A stretch of DNA of 15,863 nt, taken from assembly GCA_937925645.1 (NCBI GenBank), contig CALAMB010000074.1, forward strand, positions 1 through 15,863, read 5' to 3'. The DNA is from an uncultured Acidobacteriota bacterium. Lineage in GTDB: Bacteria > Acidobacteriota > JAAYUB01. Below are positions 1 through 8,811 of this stretch, piece after piece. How positions within the stretch are numbered: the first letter of the stretch is position 1; each line of letters begins with the position of its first letter. Below the pieces are notes generated by a model. The model saw only the letters and a program-made list of their open reading frames with translations, ran no database searches and was not told where the DNA came from. The position numbers and the translations under genes are program-made.

Positions 1-191
1 CCGGCAACTACAACAACGAACCCGGACAGTTCATCCAGCTCTTCAGCAACCCCGCGGAGCTGGATGGCCTGTCCATCCCCCGGGACAGCGAAACGTATTT
101 CAACGGCAAGAAGGTCGCCAGCGGATCCATCCAGACGCTGGAACTGAATCCGGCCCGGAATCCCGAGCTGTTCCAAAAACCCGTCAACTGA
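1..191 (+). CDS. 3' end of an unrecognised protein gene
   Basis: An open frame runs in from the window edge (first full codon at position 3) and ends at TGA 189-191, giving the last 62 residues of a protein. Third codon positions are almost all G or C, as in the confident genes here, so I take it as coding. The tail begins GNYNNEPGQFIQLFSNP and ends FQKPVN. It is hydrophilic, with no membrane segment or motif I recognise, and I assign no function. It converges on uvrB and stops 11 bases before the left arm of the shared hairpin at 203-230. Confidence 0.6.
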   Translation, partial: GNYNNEPGQFIQLFSNPAELDGLSIPRDSETYFNGKKVASGSIQTLELNPARNPELFQKPVN

Positions 192-202
192 TCGACAATC
201 GG

Positions 203-230
203 GGGGGCGGCGCCTGAACAGGCCGCCCCC
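203..230. terminator. GC-rich hairpin between convergent genes
   Basis: A perfect 9-bp stem (GGGGGCGGC at 203-211, GCCGCCCCC at 222-230) encloses a 10-base loop. It lies between the stop of the partial gene and the stop codon of uvrB, whose TAG overlaps the right arm. Neither side has a proper T-tract, so it is a probable shared transcript end or 3' stabiliser rather than a textbook intrinsic terminator. Confidence 0.5.
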
Positions 231-2290
231 TATTTCCCCTCACCCAGCAGCTCCATCAACAGCCCCTGCAGCTCCCGCATCCGGTCACGCAGCGCCGCCG
301 CCCGTTCGAATTCCTGCTTGCCGGCGGCTTCGAGCATCCGCTGGTGCACCGCGCCGATTTCGCGCTCCAGTTCGTCCGGCGACCGCAATGCCCCGGTGTC
401 GGGCAGCGCCCGGGTCAGATCCACGTAGTCGGCCTCGCACGCCCGCACGAGCTCCTCGTCCATTGGTTTGACGATGCTCCGGGGCGTGATGCCGTGGGCG
501 CGGTTGAACGCCTCCTGGATCTCTCGGCGGCGCCGTGTTTCCCGAATGGCCGTCGCCATGGAGTCGGTGACGGCGTCCGCGTACAGGATGACCGTGCCGC
601 TGAGATGGCGCGCCGCCCGCCCCATGGTCTGGATCAGCGCGGTGGCGGACCGGAGAAATCCCTCCTTGTCGGCGTCCAGCACCGCCACCAGCGACACTTC
701 GGGCAGGTCCAGTCCCTCCCGCAGCAGGTTGATGCCCACCAGCACGTCGTGCACTCCGAGACGCAGGTCCCGCAGGATCTTCATCCGGTCCAGCGTCTCG
801 ATCTCCGAGTGGAGATAGGCCACCCGGACGCCCAGCTCGCGCAGGTAATCGGTGAGATCCTCGGCCATCTTCTTCGTCAGCGTGGTCACGAGGGTGCGCT
901 CGCCCGCCTCCGCCCGGCGGCGGACTTCGGCGTACAGGTCGTCGATCTGCCCCTTCACCGGCCGGACGTGGATGACCGGGTCGAGCAGGCCGGTGGGCCG
1001 CACGATCTGCTCCACCACCCGCCCGGCGGCCTGCTCGAGCTCGTAGGGCCCCGGCGTGGCCGACACGTACACCGCCTGATGGACGCGGCTCTCGAATTCC
1101 TCGAAGTTGAGCGGGCGGTTGTCCAGCGCCGACGGCAGGCGGAACCCGTGCTCCACCAGGGTCAGCTTGCGGGTCCGGTCCCCGTGGTACATGCCCCGCA
1201 CCTGGGGGATGGACACGTGCGACTCGTCCACGAAAATGAGGTGGTCGGACGGCAGGTAGTCCAGCAGGGTCGGCGGCGGTTGGCCGGCCTTGCGTCCGGT
1301 GAGGTGGCGCGAGTAGTTCTCGATGCCGCGGCAGTACCCCAGCTCTTTGATCATCTCCAGATCGTACATGGTGCGCTCGTGCAGGCGCTGGTGCTCCAGC
1401 AGCTTCCCCTCGCCGAGCAGGCGCGCCTCGCAGCCCTGCAGCTCGTTCCTGATGCTGGCCACCGCCCGGTCCCACTGGGCGCGGGGGATGACGTAGTGGC
1501 TCTTGGGATAGACCGGCAGGCGGTCGTGCTGCGACAGCGTCCGGCCGGTCAGCGGATCCACCATCGCCAGCGCTTCGATCTCGTCGCCGAACAGCTCCAC
1601 CCGGATCAATCCCTCGCCGTAGGGTGGATAGATGTCGATCACGTCGCCGCGCGCCCGGAAATTACCCATTGCCGGCGCCACGTCGTTGCGGGTGTACTGG
1701 AGTTCCACCAGCTTGAGCAGCAGCTCGCGCCGGTGAATGGTTTTCCCCTTCTCCAGAAACAGGACCATGCCGTAATAGGCCTCGGGCGAGCCGAGGCCGT
1801 AGATGCAGCTCACGCTCGCCACGATGACGCAGTCGCGTCGTTCGAACAGGCTGCGCGTGGCCGAGTGGCGCAGCCGGTCGATCTCCTCGTTGATCTGGAC
1901 CTCTTTCTCGATGTAGGTGTCGGTGGCCGGGATGTAGGCCTCCGGCTGGTAGTAGTCGTAGTAGCTGACGAAGTACTCCACCGCGTTGTCGGGAAAGAAA
2001 TGCCGAAATTCCTGGTAGAGCTGGGCGGCCAGCGTCTTGTTGTGGGCCAGCACCAGCGCGGGCCGACCCATGGCCTCGATCACTCGGGCCATGGAGTACG
2101 TCTTGCCGCTGCCGGTGACCCCCAGGAGGACCTGATGCCGGGCGCCCGAACGCAGGTTGGCCGTCAGCGCCTGGAACGCCTGCTCCTGATCGCCTTGGGG
2201 CTGGAATCGGGCCTCCAGCCGGAACGGCCGCTCCTTCCCCACCTGTCGGGAATAGGCAATGCCGCGATAATTCAGCCCGTCTTCCGCCAC
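230..2290 (-). CDS. uvrB: UvrABC excinuclease subunit B
   Basis: UvrB is the damage-verifying, DNA-strand-separating ATPase of nucleotide excision repair. It is loaded by UvrA and recruits the nuclease UvrC in the cytoplasm. The 686-residue product has the whole family pattern: Walker A GVTGSGKT (57-64), the beta-hairpin segment [16 protein letters not shown] (106-121), DESH box (355-358), YVSATPG (408-414), [10 protein letters not shown] (522-531), QTMGRAARH (554-562), and a C-terminal UVR coiled-coil for UvrC binding (about 640-675). The GTG start at 2290 has GGAG six bases upstream and an extended -10 box 42 bases upstream. It gives about 20 residues before the usual UvrB beginning (here [11 protein letters not shown]). 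An in-frame GTG at 2242 would give the usual length but has no ribosome site. No LexA-type operator was recognised upstream. Confidence 0.98.
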   Translation of the reverse strand: MAEDGLNYRGIAYSRQVGKERPFRLEARFQPQGDQEQAFQALTANLRSGARHQVLLGVTGSGKTYSMARVIEAMGRPALVLAHNKTLAAQLYQEFRHFFPDNAVEYFVSYYDYYQPEAYIPATDTYIEKEVQINEEIDRLRHSATRSLFERRDCVIVASVSCIYGLGSPEAYYGMVLFLEKGKTIHRRELLLKLVELQYTRNDVAPAMGNFRARGDVIDIYPPYGEGLIRVELFGDEIEALAMVDPLTGRTLSQHDRLPVYPKSHYVIPRAQWDRAVASIRNELQGCEARLLGEGKLLEHQRLHERTMYDLEMIKELGYCRGIENYSRHLTGRKAGQPPPTLLDYLPSDHLIFVDESHVSIPQVRGMYHGDRTRKLTLVEHGFRLPSALDNRPLNFEEFESRVHQAVYVSATPGPYELEQAAGRVVEQIVRPTGLLDPVIHVRPVKGQIDDLYAEVRRRAEAGERTLVTTLTKKMAEDLTDYLRELGVRVAYLHSEIETLDRMKILRDLRLGVHDVLVGINLLREGLDLPEVSLVAVLDADKEGFLRSATALIQTMGRAARHLSGTVILYADAVTDSMATAIRETRRRREIQEAFNRAHGITPRSIVKPMDEELVRACEADYVDLTRALPDTGALRSPDELEREIGAVHQRMLEAAGKQEFERAAALRDRMRELQGLLMELLGEGK

Positions 2291-2331
2291 GCTCCGCTCC
2301 CGCCGCTGTGTCGATGGCGCCGCAAATGTTC

Positions 2332-2340
2332 ATTCTAGCA
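2332..2340 (-). promoter_or_regulatory. Extended -10 promoter for uvrB
   Basis: On the minus strand TGC directly precedes TAGAAT (2337 down to 2332), a five-of-six match to the -10 consensus with the extended TG. No good -35 hexamer lies 16-18 bases upstream, which extended -10 promoters can tolerate. The predicted start near 2325 gives a leader of about 35 bases before GTG 2290. Confidence 0.45.
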
Positions 2341-2342
2341 CA

Positions 2343-2371
2343 TTGCAAATGCTTGATTCTTGTGATATATC
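2343..2371 (+). promoter_or_regulatory. Sigma70-like promoter for the Wzc-type kinase gene
   Basis: TTGCAA (2343-2348) and TATATC (2366-2371) are separated by 17 bases, and TG at 2363-2364 makes an extended -10. Predicted transcription starts near 2378, giving a leader of only about 12 bases before ATG 2390. It lies back to back with the uvrB promoter in the 99-base divergent gap. Confidence 0.5.
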
Positions 2372-2379
2372 GAAGAATC
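2355..2379. promoter_or_regulatory. Inverted repeat over the kinase promoter -10
   Basis: GATTCTT (2355-2361) and AAGAATC (2373-2379) form perfect 7-bp arms around 11 bases. Inside is the 8-bp palindrome GATATATC (2364-2371), which contains most of the -10 box. Most of the repeat is upstream of the predicted start, so it is more likely a dimeric repressor site than an RNA hairpin. The binding protein is unknown. Confidence 0.4.
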
Positions 2380-2389
2380 TGGAGCCGTG

Positions 2390-5071
2390 ATGGACGAGAT
2401 CAAAACCGAATCCTTCGACATCCAGGAATACCTGGCTCTCGTCAAGAAGAACCGCCGGCTGATCCTGGCCTGCGTTCTGGCCGGCGCGTTTCTGGCCCTC
2501 ATCTTCAACGAATCGCGGACACCCATCTACAGCGCCACCGTCCGGATCGAGGTCCGCTCGGTGCCGCAGGTGCTGCTCACCCAATACGCCTACGTCTCCG
2601 ACTGGTGGACGAAGGAACGCGACCTGAACACCCAGTTCGAGATCCTGCGCAGCCCCGCCATCATCGAGCGGGTGGTCCGGAAGGCGCGGATCATGGAGCA
2701 GGCCGAACCGCCGGGTGACAGCCCCGCCGGCACGGCCCGGTTCTTCTCGGGGCTCACCCAGTTCTTCGGCCTGTCGAAGCCGGAGGCGGCCACGCCCACC
2801 GACTCGCAGAGCCAACAGCGCTTCGATGCCATGGTGGGCTCCCTCAGCAAGGGCATCACCATCGAGCCGGTCAAGGACACCAACCTGGCGGATATCACCA
2901 TCAAGCATTCGAACCCGACGGTGGCCTTCCTCGCCGCAGACACCATCGCCAAGGCGTACGAGGATTTCATCCTCGAGACCCGCTTCGACGAGATCCGCCG
3001 GATGATGAACATCTACACCGAGCAGTTGGTGACCCTGAAAAAGACACTGCGTGAATCGGAAGAGGAATACCTGGCCTTCATCCAGCGCGCCGGTATCGCC
3101 TCCCTCCAGGAGAAGAAAGAGATCACCCTGGAGGGCCTGTCCGATCTCAAGCTCAACTACACCGACACCAAGATCCGCCGCGCCGAGGTTCAGGCGGACC
3201 TGGAGACCCTGCGGGGCATCTCCCTGGAAGGCGAGCTGAACCGCCTGCTGCAGGCCCCCCTGCTCGACAAGAACACCACCCTGAACCAGCTCAAGCTGGA
3301 GATCCTGAACGTCCAGTTCCAGCTCCAGGACCTGCAGAAACGCTACCGGCCGCAGCATCCCGAAGTGACCAAGAAGGAGAGTCTGCTGCAGTCGCTCGTC
3401 GCCAAATTCCGCGGCGAGCTCGACACGTACATCCGCAGCAAGAACGCCGAGCGCGACGCGTTGATCGCCAAGGAGAACGAGCTGGCCCGGGCCATCCGCG
3501 AGAACGAGTCCATCGCCATCAAGGATTCCTCGGTGGCGCTGCAGTACAAAAAATTCAAGGACGAGCTCGAATCGAACAAGACGCTGTACGAGACGCTGCT
3601 GAACAAGATCAAGGAACTGGACATCACCAAGTCGTCGCGGGAAAGTTCGATCCAGGTCGTCGAGCAGCCCGCCCGGCCCGCGGATCCGATCTCCCCCCGC
3701 AAGGGCGTCAACCTGCTGCTGGGCGTGTTGCTGGGCCTGCTCAGCGGCGTCGGTCTCGCATTCGGTCTGGAGTACCTGGACCTGACGCTGCGGAACACCG
3801 ACCAGGTCAAGCACCTGCTCAAGCTGCCCACCATCGCCATGATCGGCCAACTCACTGATAAAGAGCTGGCGGGCGCCGCCGTCCCCCTCGTCTCCGAGCC
3901 GACGATTCCCGGCACGTTCCAGGAGGCGTTCCGTTTCCTCAAGACCAATCTGACCATCGCCACGCTGAACCGGCGGCACACGCTGGTCATGGTCACCAGC
4001 ACCGGTTCCGGTGAGGGGAAAACCACCACCGCCGTCAACCTGGCGCTCTCTTACGCCCGCGAGGGCAAAGACGTGCTCCTCGTGGATCTGGACCTTCGCC
4101 GGCCCAAGGTGCACGCGGCCCTCGGCATCAACAATCGTCAGGGCTTCACCGACCTCATGGTGGACCCGTTCACCTGCATCCCGCTCAGCGGCACCCTGGA
4201 CAGCATCCCGCTGAGCGATCTGATCTACCTGCTGATCCATCTCGGGCACAGCGGCAGCCTCACGGTCGAGACGCCCGACGGCCGGTACGAGATCGTCCTG
4301 GTCAAGGGGCGGATCGCCCTGGTGAACTCCTCGCAGCGCGAGGAACACGACCGGCTGGGCCGCCTGCTGGTCAACAAGTTCGGGTTCCCCGAAGCGAGAC
4401 TGGCCGATGCCATCCAGGAGGCGGCGCGACGCCGCCAACGCCTCGGCGAGTATCTGTTCGACATCGGCGCCGTGGAACTGGAACCGGTGATCGAAGCGCT
4501 GCGGCACCAGTTCACCGCCACGTTCCACCGCCTGCTGCCCGCCACCGCCGGCACGTACCGTTTCGAGGAGCGGGAGGATCTTTTCTTCCATCCCGAGATC
4601 CTGCAGCGGCTGGAGGCGGAAAAAGCGCTGGCGGACGATTTGGCGGTGCCCATCGGCAGCGTGGCCAAATTCCACGAACGCTATGGCATCGTGAAAGGCC
4701 CTGCCGACGGGCTGTACGTGCTGTCCGCCGGGTCCCGCTCCCCCGAGCCCGACGAAATCCTCGCCTCGGAGCGCTTGTTCACCATGCTGGACATGCTGCG
4801 CAAGCACTTCCACACCGTCGTCATCGACTCGCCACCGTCGGCCATGGTTTCCGACTCGAACACCCTGTCGCCCCATGTGGACGGAATCGTCTACGTCGTC
4901 CGTTACGGCAAGCTGCCCCGCAAGCTGATCCAAAGCACGGTGGAACGCCTCCGCGCCAACAACGGCAAGATTTTCGGCGTGGTGCTCAACGGGGTTGACA
5001 TCAAGCGGGAATCGTACGTGGACGAGTACTACTATTACAGCGACTATTACCGCCGCACCGACGAAAGCTGA
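2390..5071 (+). CDS. Wzc-type polysaccharide copolymerase / BY-kinase with internal DUF4388 domain
   Basis: This 893-residue inner-membrane protein combines a Wzz chain-length domain and a bacterial tyrosine kinase controlling polysaccharide polymerisation and export. TM1 is 24-39, then a long periplasmic coiled-coil region, a GNVR-type segment near 395-437 and TM2 at 442-460. The kinase has the oligomerisation motif EAFRFLK (512-518), Walker A TGSGEGKT (538-545, Lys544), Walker A' LVDLDLRRP (564-572) and Walker B VVIDSPPS (810-817). The tail has seven tyrosines (876, 880-883, 886-887), the usual autophosphorylation cluster. Between A' and B, where ordinary BY-kinases have a short loop, residues 594-770 hold an extra segment; 599-733 reads as DUF4388 (PATAN-like), with LSGTLDSIPLSDLIYLL, a GxL strand, and LGEYLFDIGAVELEPVIEAL. 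Length is therefore above the usual 700-750. ATG 2390 is preferred over GTG 2387 because GGAG at 2381-2384 is then five bases away. No frame break is seen. Confidence 0.93.
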   Translation: MDEIKTESFDIQEYLALVKKNRRLILACVLAGAFLALIFNESRTPIYSATVRIEVRSVPQVLLTQYAYVSDWWTKERDLNTQFEILRSPAIIERVVRKARIMEQAEPPGDSPAGTARFFSGLTQFFGLSKPEAATPTDSQSQQRFDAMVGSLSKGITIEPVKDTNLADITIKHSNPTVAFLAADTIAKAYEDFILETRFDEIRRMMNIYTEQLVTLKKTLRESEEEYLAFIQRAGIASLQEKKEITLEGLSDLKLNYTDTKIRRAEVQADLETLRGISLEGELNRLLQAPLLDKNTTLNQLKLEILNVQFQLQDLQKRYRPQHPEVTKKESLLQSLVAKFRGELDTYIRSKNAERDALIAKENELARAIRENESIAIKDSSVALQYKKFKDELESNKTLYETLLNKIKELDITKSSRESSIQVVEQPARPADPISPRKGVNLLLGVLLGLLSGVGLAFGLEYLDLTLRNTDQVKHLLKLPTIAMIGQLTDKELAGAAVPLVSEPTIPGTFQEAFRFLKTNLTIATLNRRHTLVMVTSTGSGEGKTTTAVNLALSYAREGKDVLLVDLDLRRPKVHAALGINNRQGFTDLMVDPFTCIPLSGTLDSIPLSDLIYLLIHLGHSGSLTVETPDGRYEIVLVKGRIALVNSSQREEHDRLGRLLVNKFGFPEARLADAIQEAARRRQRLGEYLFDIGAVELEPVIEALRHQFTATFHRLLPATAGTYRFEEREDLFFHPEILQRLEAEKALADDLAVPIGSVAKFHERYGIVKGPADGLYVLSAGSRSPEPDEILASERLFTMLDMLRKHFHTVVIDSPPSAMVSDSNTLSPHVDGIVYVVRYGKLPRKLIQSTVERLRANNGKIFGVVLNGVDIKRESYVDEYYYYSDYYRRTDES

Positions 5072-5090
5072 GCCGTCGCCACCGGTGGCT
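5071..5090. terminator. Weak palindrome between convergent stops
   Basis: A perfect 12-bp palindrome GCCACCGGTGGC (5078-5089) lies in the 39-base gap between the stops of the kinase and the polymerase/ligase genes. There is no T-tract on either strand, so a terminator role is only a possibility. Confidence 0.22.
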
Positions 5091-5110
5091 CGCGCGCTGT
5101 CCTCCCCGGG

Positions 5111-7888
5111 CTACCGCAAGGCGTCCAACTCCCGCCGAACCGTCTCATTGCCCGGATCCGCCTTCATCAACGCGGTGTAGCACTGCCGGGCCTTGTCCCG
5201 GTCCCCGGCCAACAGATAGCTCCGGCACACCCTGAGCTGGAGCGCCCGGTCGGACGGCCGCAGGCCGGCCAGCCGCTGGTACACGCCCGCAGCCAGCGCG
5301 TACCGGCCCTTCCGCTCGTAGAGGAGCGCCAGATACTCGAGCAGCGCGGCGTTGTCGGGAAACTGCCGCACCGCCATCTCCAGCTCGGGCACCGCCTGCT
5401 CCACAAGGTCCTGCGCCACCAGCACGCGGCCCAACTCCAGGTACAGTCCCGGCTCCTCCGGCCGGAGCCGGATCACCCGGCGCAGCGTCTCCTCCGCCCG
5501 AACGCGATCGCCGCTCCGGTTGTACAGTTGGTAGAGGCGGTTCAGCGCGTCGGCATCGTCCGGAAAGCGGCGCCGGTACAATTCCAGGACTCGTGCGGCG
5601 CCGGCGACGTCACCGTCCGCCTCCGCGGCTTGCGCGGCGAGCAATGCCGCGCGGGGATGCGCTCCGGTGCGGGCGGCGATGGCCGCCAGGAACCGTTCCC
5701 GGGCGGCGGCTCGACCCGGCTGGTTGAAAAACGCGTACGCCTGGCGGGCGGCGCCGGCGGACCATTCCTGCGAATCGCCGTACGCCAGCCAGAGGGCGAC
5801 CGCCTCGACGTCGCGGTCCCGGCTCATCGCCACACCGGCCGCCAGTGCGGTCCGGCGCGGCTCGTTGGCCGCGCCGCGCCGTTTCACGTTCTCCAGGTGG
5901 GCGCTTGCCTCGTCCGGCCGGCTCGCGTCGAGCGCCCAGAGTCCCAGCGTCAGATGGATGCCGTCGGGATCGGGCGTCCACCGCAGGGCGGATTGCAAGC
6001 CGCGCCGGGCCAGTTCCCGAAAGGCCACATCGCCGAAATACGGCTGGAGCGGCTGGTGGTAACCGAGGTCCGGCAGCAGGGCCACGGCCCGCTCCACGTG
6101 CCTTCCGGCCGTGACCTTGTCACCGCGGCGCAGGAAGTGGATCGCGGCGATATCGTGAAAATACGGATTGTTCGGATCCAGTTCCAGGGCCCGCCGGTAG
6201 TACCGCCACGGATCCAGCTCGCCGTCGCGAGCGATCCACCGCCGTTCGATCGCCGCCAGGCGGTCCAGCACCGGTCCCATGTCCGCGTCGCTGAGCGGCG
6301 CGCGGTGCAGGCCGACCGCGGCCTCCGCCAGCATGCCCGCCCGGAGCCAGGCGAGACCGTGGTGCGGGAACGCCCGGATGGCGTCCAGATAACCCCGCCA
6401 CGCCGGTTCAAAGGCGCGGCTGCGGTTCAGCCCGAACCGGGCCCGTTGCGCCCAGCGTTCCCCCCACTCGAAATGCGCCTCGGCGTTGTCGGGGTCCAGG
6501 CACCGCGTGGCATCGAGCGCCTCGAGCGACGGCGTGTCCCGCTCCAACACGGTCAGCAGCCGGCTCTCCTCCAGCTTCAGGTTGGCGATTCCGAGCCAGG
6601 CCGCCGCGGGTACCAGCAGCAGGATCGGCGCGAAGAAAAAGCGCGGCAGCCGGATCGTTTCGCCCGACCGGTTCGCCACGGCGGCGCCCAGCAGTACCGC
6701 CAGCGTATAGGCACAGGCCAGGATGTGCATGTGGAAATCAAACGACACTTCGACCAGCAGGGCCACGAGCGCCCCCTGGCTGGCCAGAAACAGGCCCTGT
6801 TTGACCGGACGGCGCGCGGCGCGCAGGCCGGACAGCAGCAGCCACGCCAGCACCGCGACGAGACCGACGACCGCCGCGGCGCCGACCACCCCGGCTTCAG
6901 CCACCGCCTGCAGATAGTCGCTGTGGGCGAACCAGGCCTGGCTGTTGGCGCCCGGCGCGCGGTACATCGGAAACATCCAGCCGAAAGTGCCCGGCCCGCA
7001 GCCGAAGCCGGGGTGAGCCAGGAACATGGCCGTCGCCGACCGCCAGATCGCCACACGCCCGCCGATACTGGCCAGCTGGGCTTCGGAGCCCGTCTGGCCC
7101 AATCGCCAATCCAGCGGTTCCAGGCCCAGTTGCACCAGCACCCCGCCGATGATCACGAAGAGCAGCACGCCCAGCCAGAACACCCGGCCGCGGCGGGTCC
7201 CCCGGTCCAGCCGCAGCAGCCCCATCACGCCCACTGACGCCAACAATCCCAGCCAGGCGCCGCGCGACAGCGAGAAGGCCACGCCCGCGACGATGAGGCA
7301 GTCAGCCACCGCCAGCGCAATCTTCCCGGACAGCGTCCGGGCGCGCAGGTAGAGGATCAGCCCGAACGGAAACAGCAGCGTCAGGTAGCCGGCAAAATGG
7401 TTGCGGTTGATGAACGTGCCGTGCGCGCCGCCGCGGTCGAACGCGATCTCCACACCCCACACCTGGCGCACGTCGAGCAGCCAGTTCAGCAGGCCCCACA
7501 GCGCGACGGCGGCGGCCAGCGTCACCAGGCCGAGAGCCAGCCGGCGCCACCGCTTCAGGTCGTTGAACAGGGCCATGCCCAGAAAAAATATCAGTCCCAG
7601 GCCCGACCAGTACAGGAAGCTCTCCAGCGAGATCCGCCGGTATTCGCTGAACAGGCCGGCGGCGGACAGAGCCGCCACGGTCAGGCAAACCGCGAGCGCC
7701 AGAAGGCGCGGACAGGCCGCCTCCATGGCGCGGCCCACCGGAGCGAACGCCAGGGCGGCGACCGCCGCCAGCAGACCCGCCGCCAGCAGGGTGTAGCCCG
7801 GGGTCACGCCGCCGAAGTAGAGCGGCGCCGTCACCAGGATGAACAGCGCGGCGCCCCGAGCCGAGGTGGATCGCCAATGCCATGTCAT
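5111..7888 (-). CDS. O-antigen ligase/polymerase (Wzy/WaaL type) with C-terminal TPR domain
   Basis: This 925-residue inner-membrane protein has about 11-13 hydrophobic segments in residues 1-435 and a soluble tail of tetratricopeptide-type helices (about 455-920). Wzy_C family landmarks are present: GTFINRNHFAGYL (157-169), SLSRGAWLG (206-214), GGRVAIW (276-282), HPGFGCGPG (292-300) and AHSDYLQAVAEAG (321-333). The family transfers polysaccharide from undecaprenyl-diphosphate to an acceptor, either polymerising repeat units (Wzy) or ligating glycan to lipid A core or protein (WaaL, PilO/PglL types). Sequence alone does not separate these. Next to export genes, and without LPS core genes in view, a polymerase role is somewhat more likely. 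The TPR tail (for example GLYLELGRVLVAQDLVEQAV) probably binds partner proteins. It starts 12 bases after the OPX stop, as the last gene of the minus-strand operon; its ribosome site is weak. Confidence 0.88.
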   Translation of the reverse strand: MTWHWRSTSARGAALFILVTAPLYFGGVTPGYTLLAAGLLAAVAALAFAPVGRAMEAACPRLLALAVCLTVAALSAAGLFSEYRRISLESFLYWSGLGLIFFLGMALFNDLKRWRRLALGLVTLAAAVALWGLLNWLLDVRQVWGVEIAFDRGGAHGTFINRNHFAGYLTLLFPFGLILYLRARTLSGKIALAVADCLIVAGVAFSLSRGAWLGLLASVGVMGLLRLDRGTRRGRVFWLGVLLFVIIGGVLVQLGLEPLDWRLGQTGSEAQLASIGGRVAIWRSATAMFLAHPGFGCGPGTFGWMFPMYRAPGANSQAWFAHSDYLQAVAEAGVVGAAAVVGLVAVLAWLLLSGLRAARRPVKQGLFLASQGALVALLVEVSFDFHMHILACAYTLAVLLGAAVANRSGETIRLPRFFFAPILLLVPAAAWLGIANLKLEESRLLTVLERDTPSLEALDATRCLDPDNAEAHFEWGERWAQRARFGLNRSRAFEPAWRGYLDAIRAFPHHGLAWLRAGMLAEAAVGLHRAPLSDADMGPVLDRLAAIERRWIARDGELDPWRYYRRALELDPNNPYFHDIAAIHFLRRGDKVTAGRHVERAVALLPDLGYHQPLQPYFGDVAFRELARRGLQSALRWTPDPDGIHLTLGLWALDASRPDEASAHLENVKRRGAANEPRRTALAAGVAMSRDRDVEAVALWLAYGDSQEWSAGAARQAYAFFNQPGRAAARERFLAAIAARTGAHPRAALLAAQAAEADGDVAGAARVLELYRRRFPDDADALNRLYQLYNRSGDRVRAEETLRRVIRLRPEEPGLYLELGRVLVAQDLVEQAVPELEMAVRQFPDNAALLEYLALLYERKGRYALAAGVYQRLAGLRPSDRALQLRVCRSYLLAGDRDKARQCYTALMKADPGNETVRRELDALR

Positions 7889-7900
7889 GCCGCGATCCGC

Positions 7901-8803
7901 TCAGAACCAGCTTTCCGGAACAATGACCTTGTCCCCCGGGACGAGGGGGACATCATGGATTTCGCCCTTCTTGATTTTCTTGATGTTGATTTTGAGCCGT
8001 GTGACCGTCTCGCCGTCCACTCGGATCACCTCGGTGCGGTTCTCCGCCGCAAACGGCAGGAATCCGCCGGCCAGCAGGCACAGTTCGTACACGGTCATGC
8101 CCGACCGGTATTCATACGCGCCCGGTGATTTCACCTTGCCCTCGATGTAGACCTGGTAGGACTGCGCGTCGGTCTTGCGGGAGGGCACGTTGATGATGTC
8201 GTCGGGCAGGATGGGCAGCGCGTCCGGATCCTGCCGGCCGCTGAGCACGTCCTGGAGATTGATCACGTGTTTCTCGCGCCCCTCGGCGCCGGCCGCCGGT
8301 TCGGCCACCCGCCGGAACAGGATGGCGTCCGCCGCCGCGTGCTCGGTCATGCCGCCCACGAGCGAGAGGACTTCCAGAATATTGGTCGCATCCTGCCGGA
8401 GGAAGTACTCGCCGGGCTTGCGCACCTCGCCCAGCACCAGGATTTTCTTGCTTTTGTACTCCTGGATTTCGACTTTGACGGTGGGATTCAGCAGGTAGTC
8501 CCGTTCAAGAATCTCCCGGATCCTGTCCCGGGCCTCGGTCAGGGTAAGCCCCCCCACTTCGATCTCGCCGGCCAGCTTGACGGTGACGGTACCGCGCGGG
8601 CTGATCGGAAACACTCCGGTCAGATCCGCTTCGCCCACCACTTCGATTTTCAGCACGTCGTTGGCGCCGAGATGATAGGTTTCCGCCGCGCCCGCCCACC
8701 CGGCGGCGGCGATCCACGCCAGCGCGCAGCAAGCGGCCACGACGGGTCGACAGTCATGAAGAAATGCGGTCAGCATGCGTTCACCGCCCGGGACAGCCGG
8801 CAC
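7901..8803 (-). CDS. Polysaccharide export protein (Wza/OPX family), short form
   Basis: OPX proteins form the periplasmic and outer-membrane conduit for secreted polysaccharide and dock on Wzc. This 300-residue product has an N-terminal hydrophobic signal ending near WAGA (about 38), a Poly_export domain (42-114), and two SLBB domains (about 119-166, with LGEVRKPGEYFL, and 216-266, with IEGKVKSPGAYEY). It ends at VPESWF, just after the last beta-domain, so the C-terminal amphipathic helix that forms the outer-membrane alpha-barrel in E. coli Wza seems absent. No lipobox cysteine follows the signal; the cleavage looks like signal peptidase I. GTG 8803 has GGGAG six bases upstream. ATG 8776 (GGTGA four bases upstream; 291 residues) is a real alternative and gives a more typical signal peptide. 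It lies between the porin (40-base gap) and the polymerase/ligase (12 bases). Confidence 0.92.
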   Translation of the reverse strand: MPAVPGGERMLTAFLHDCRPVVAACCALAWIAAAGWAGAAETYHLGANDVLKIEVVGEADLTGVFPISPRGTVTVKLAGEIEVGGLTLTEARDRIREILERDYLLNPTVKVEIQEYKSKKILVLGEVRKPGEYFLRQDATNILEVLSLVGGMTEHAAADAILFRRVAEPAAGAEGREKHVINLQDVLSGRQDPDALPILPDDIINVPSRKTDAQSYQVYIEGKVKSPGAYEYRSGMTVYELCLLAGGFLPFAAENRTEVIRVDGETVTRLKINIKKIKKGEIHDVPLVPGDKVIVPESWF

Positions 8804-8811
8804 GGCGGGCT

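Noticed and set aside
344..2338. 664-codon open frame antisense to uvrB
   Set aside because: It lies opposite a complete uvrB; its translation is His/Val/Gln/Arg-rich low-complexity shadow sequence.
2330..4933. 867-codon open frame antisense to the kinase gene
   Set aside because: It is a shadow produced by GC-rich codon use. The opposite strand carries a full set of Wzz/BY-kinase motifs, and the antisense product has no recognisable domain.
5528..7237. 569-codon plus-strand frame opposite the polymerase/ligase gene
   Set aside because: It is opposite a gene with clear family motifs and membrane segments; it has no motif of its own.
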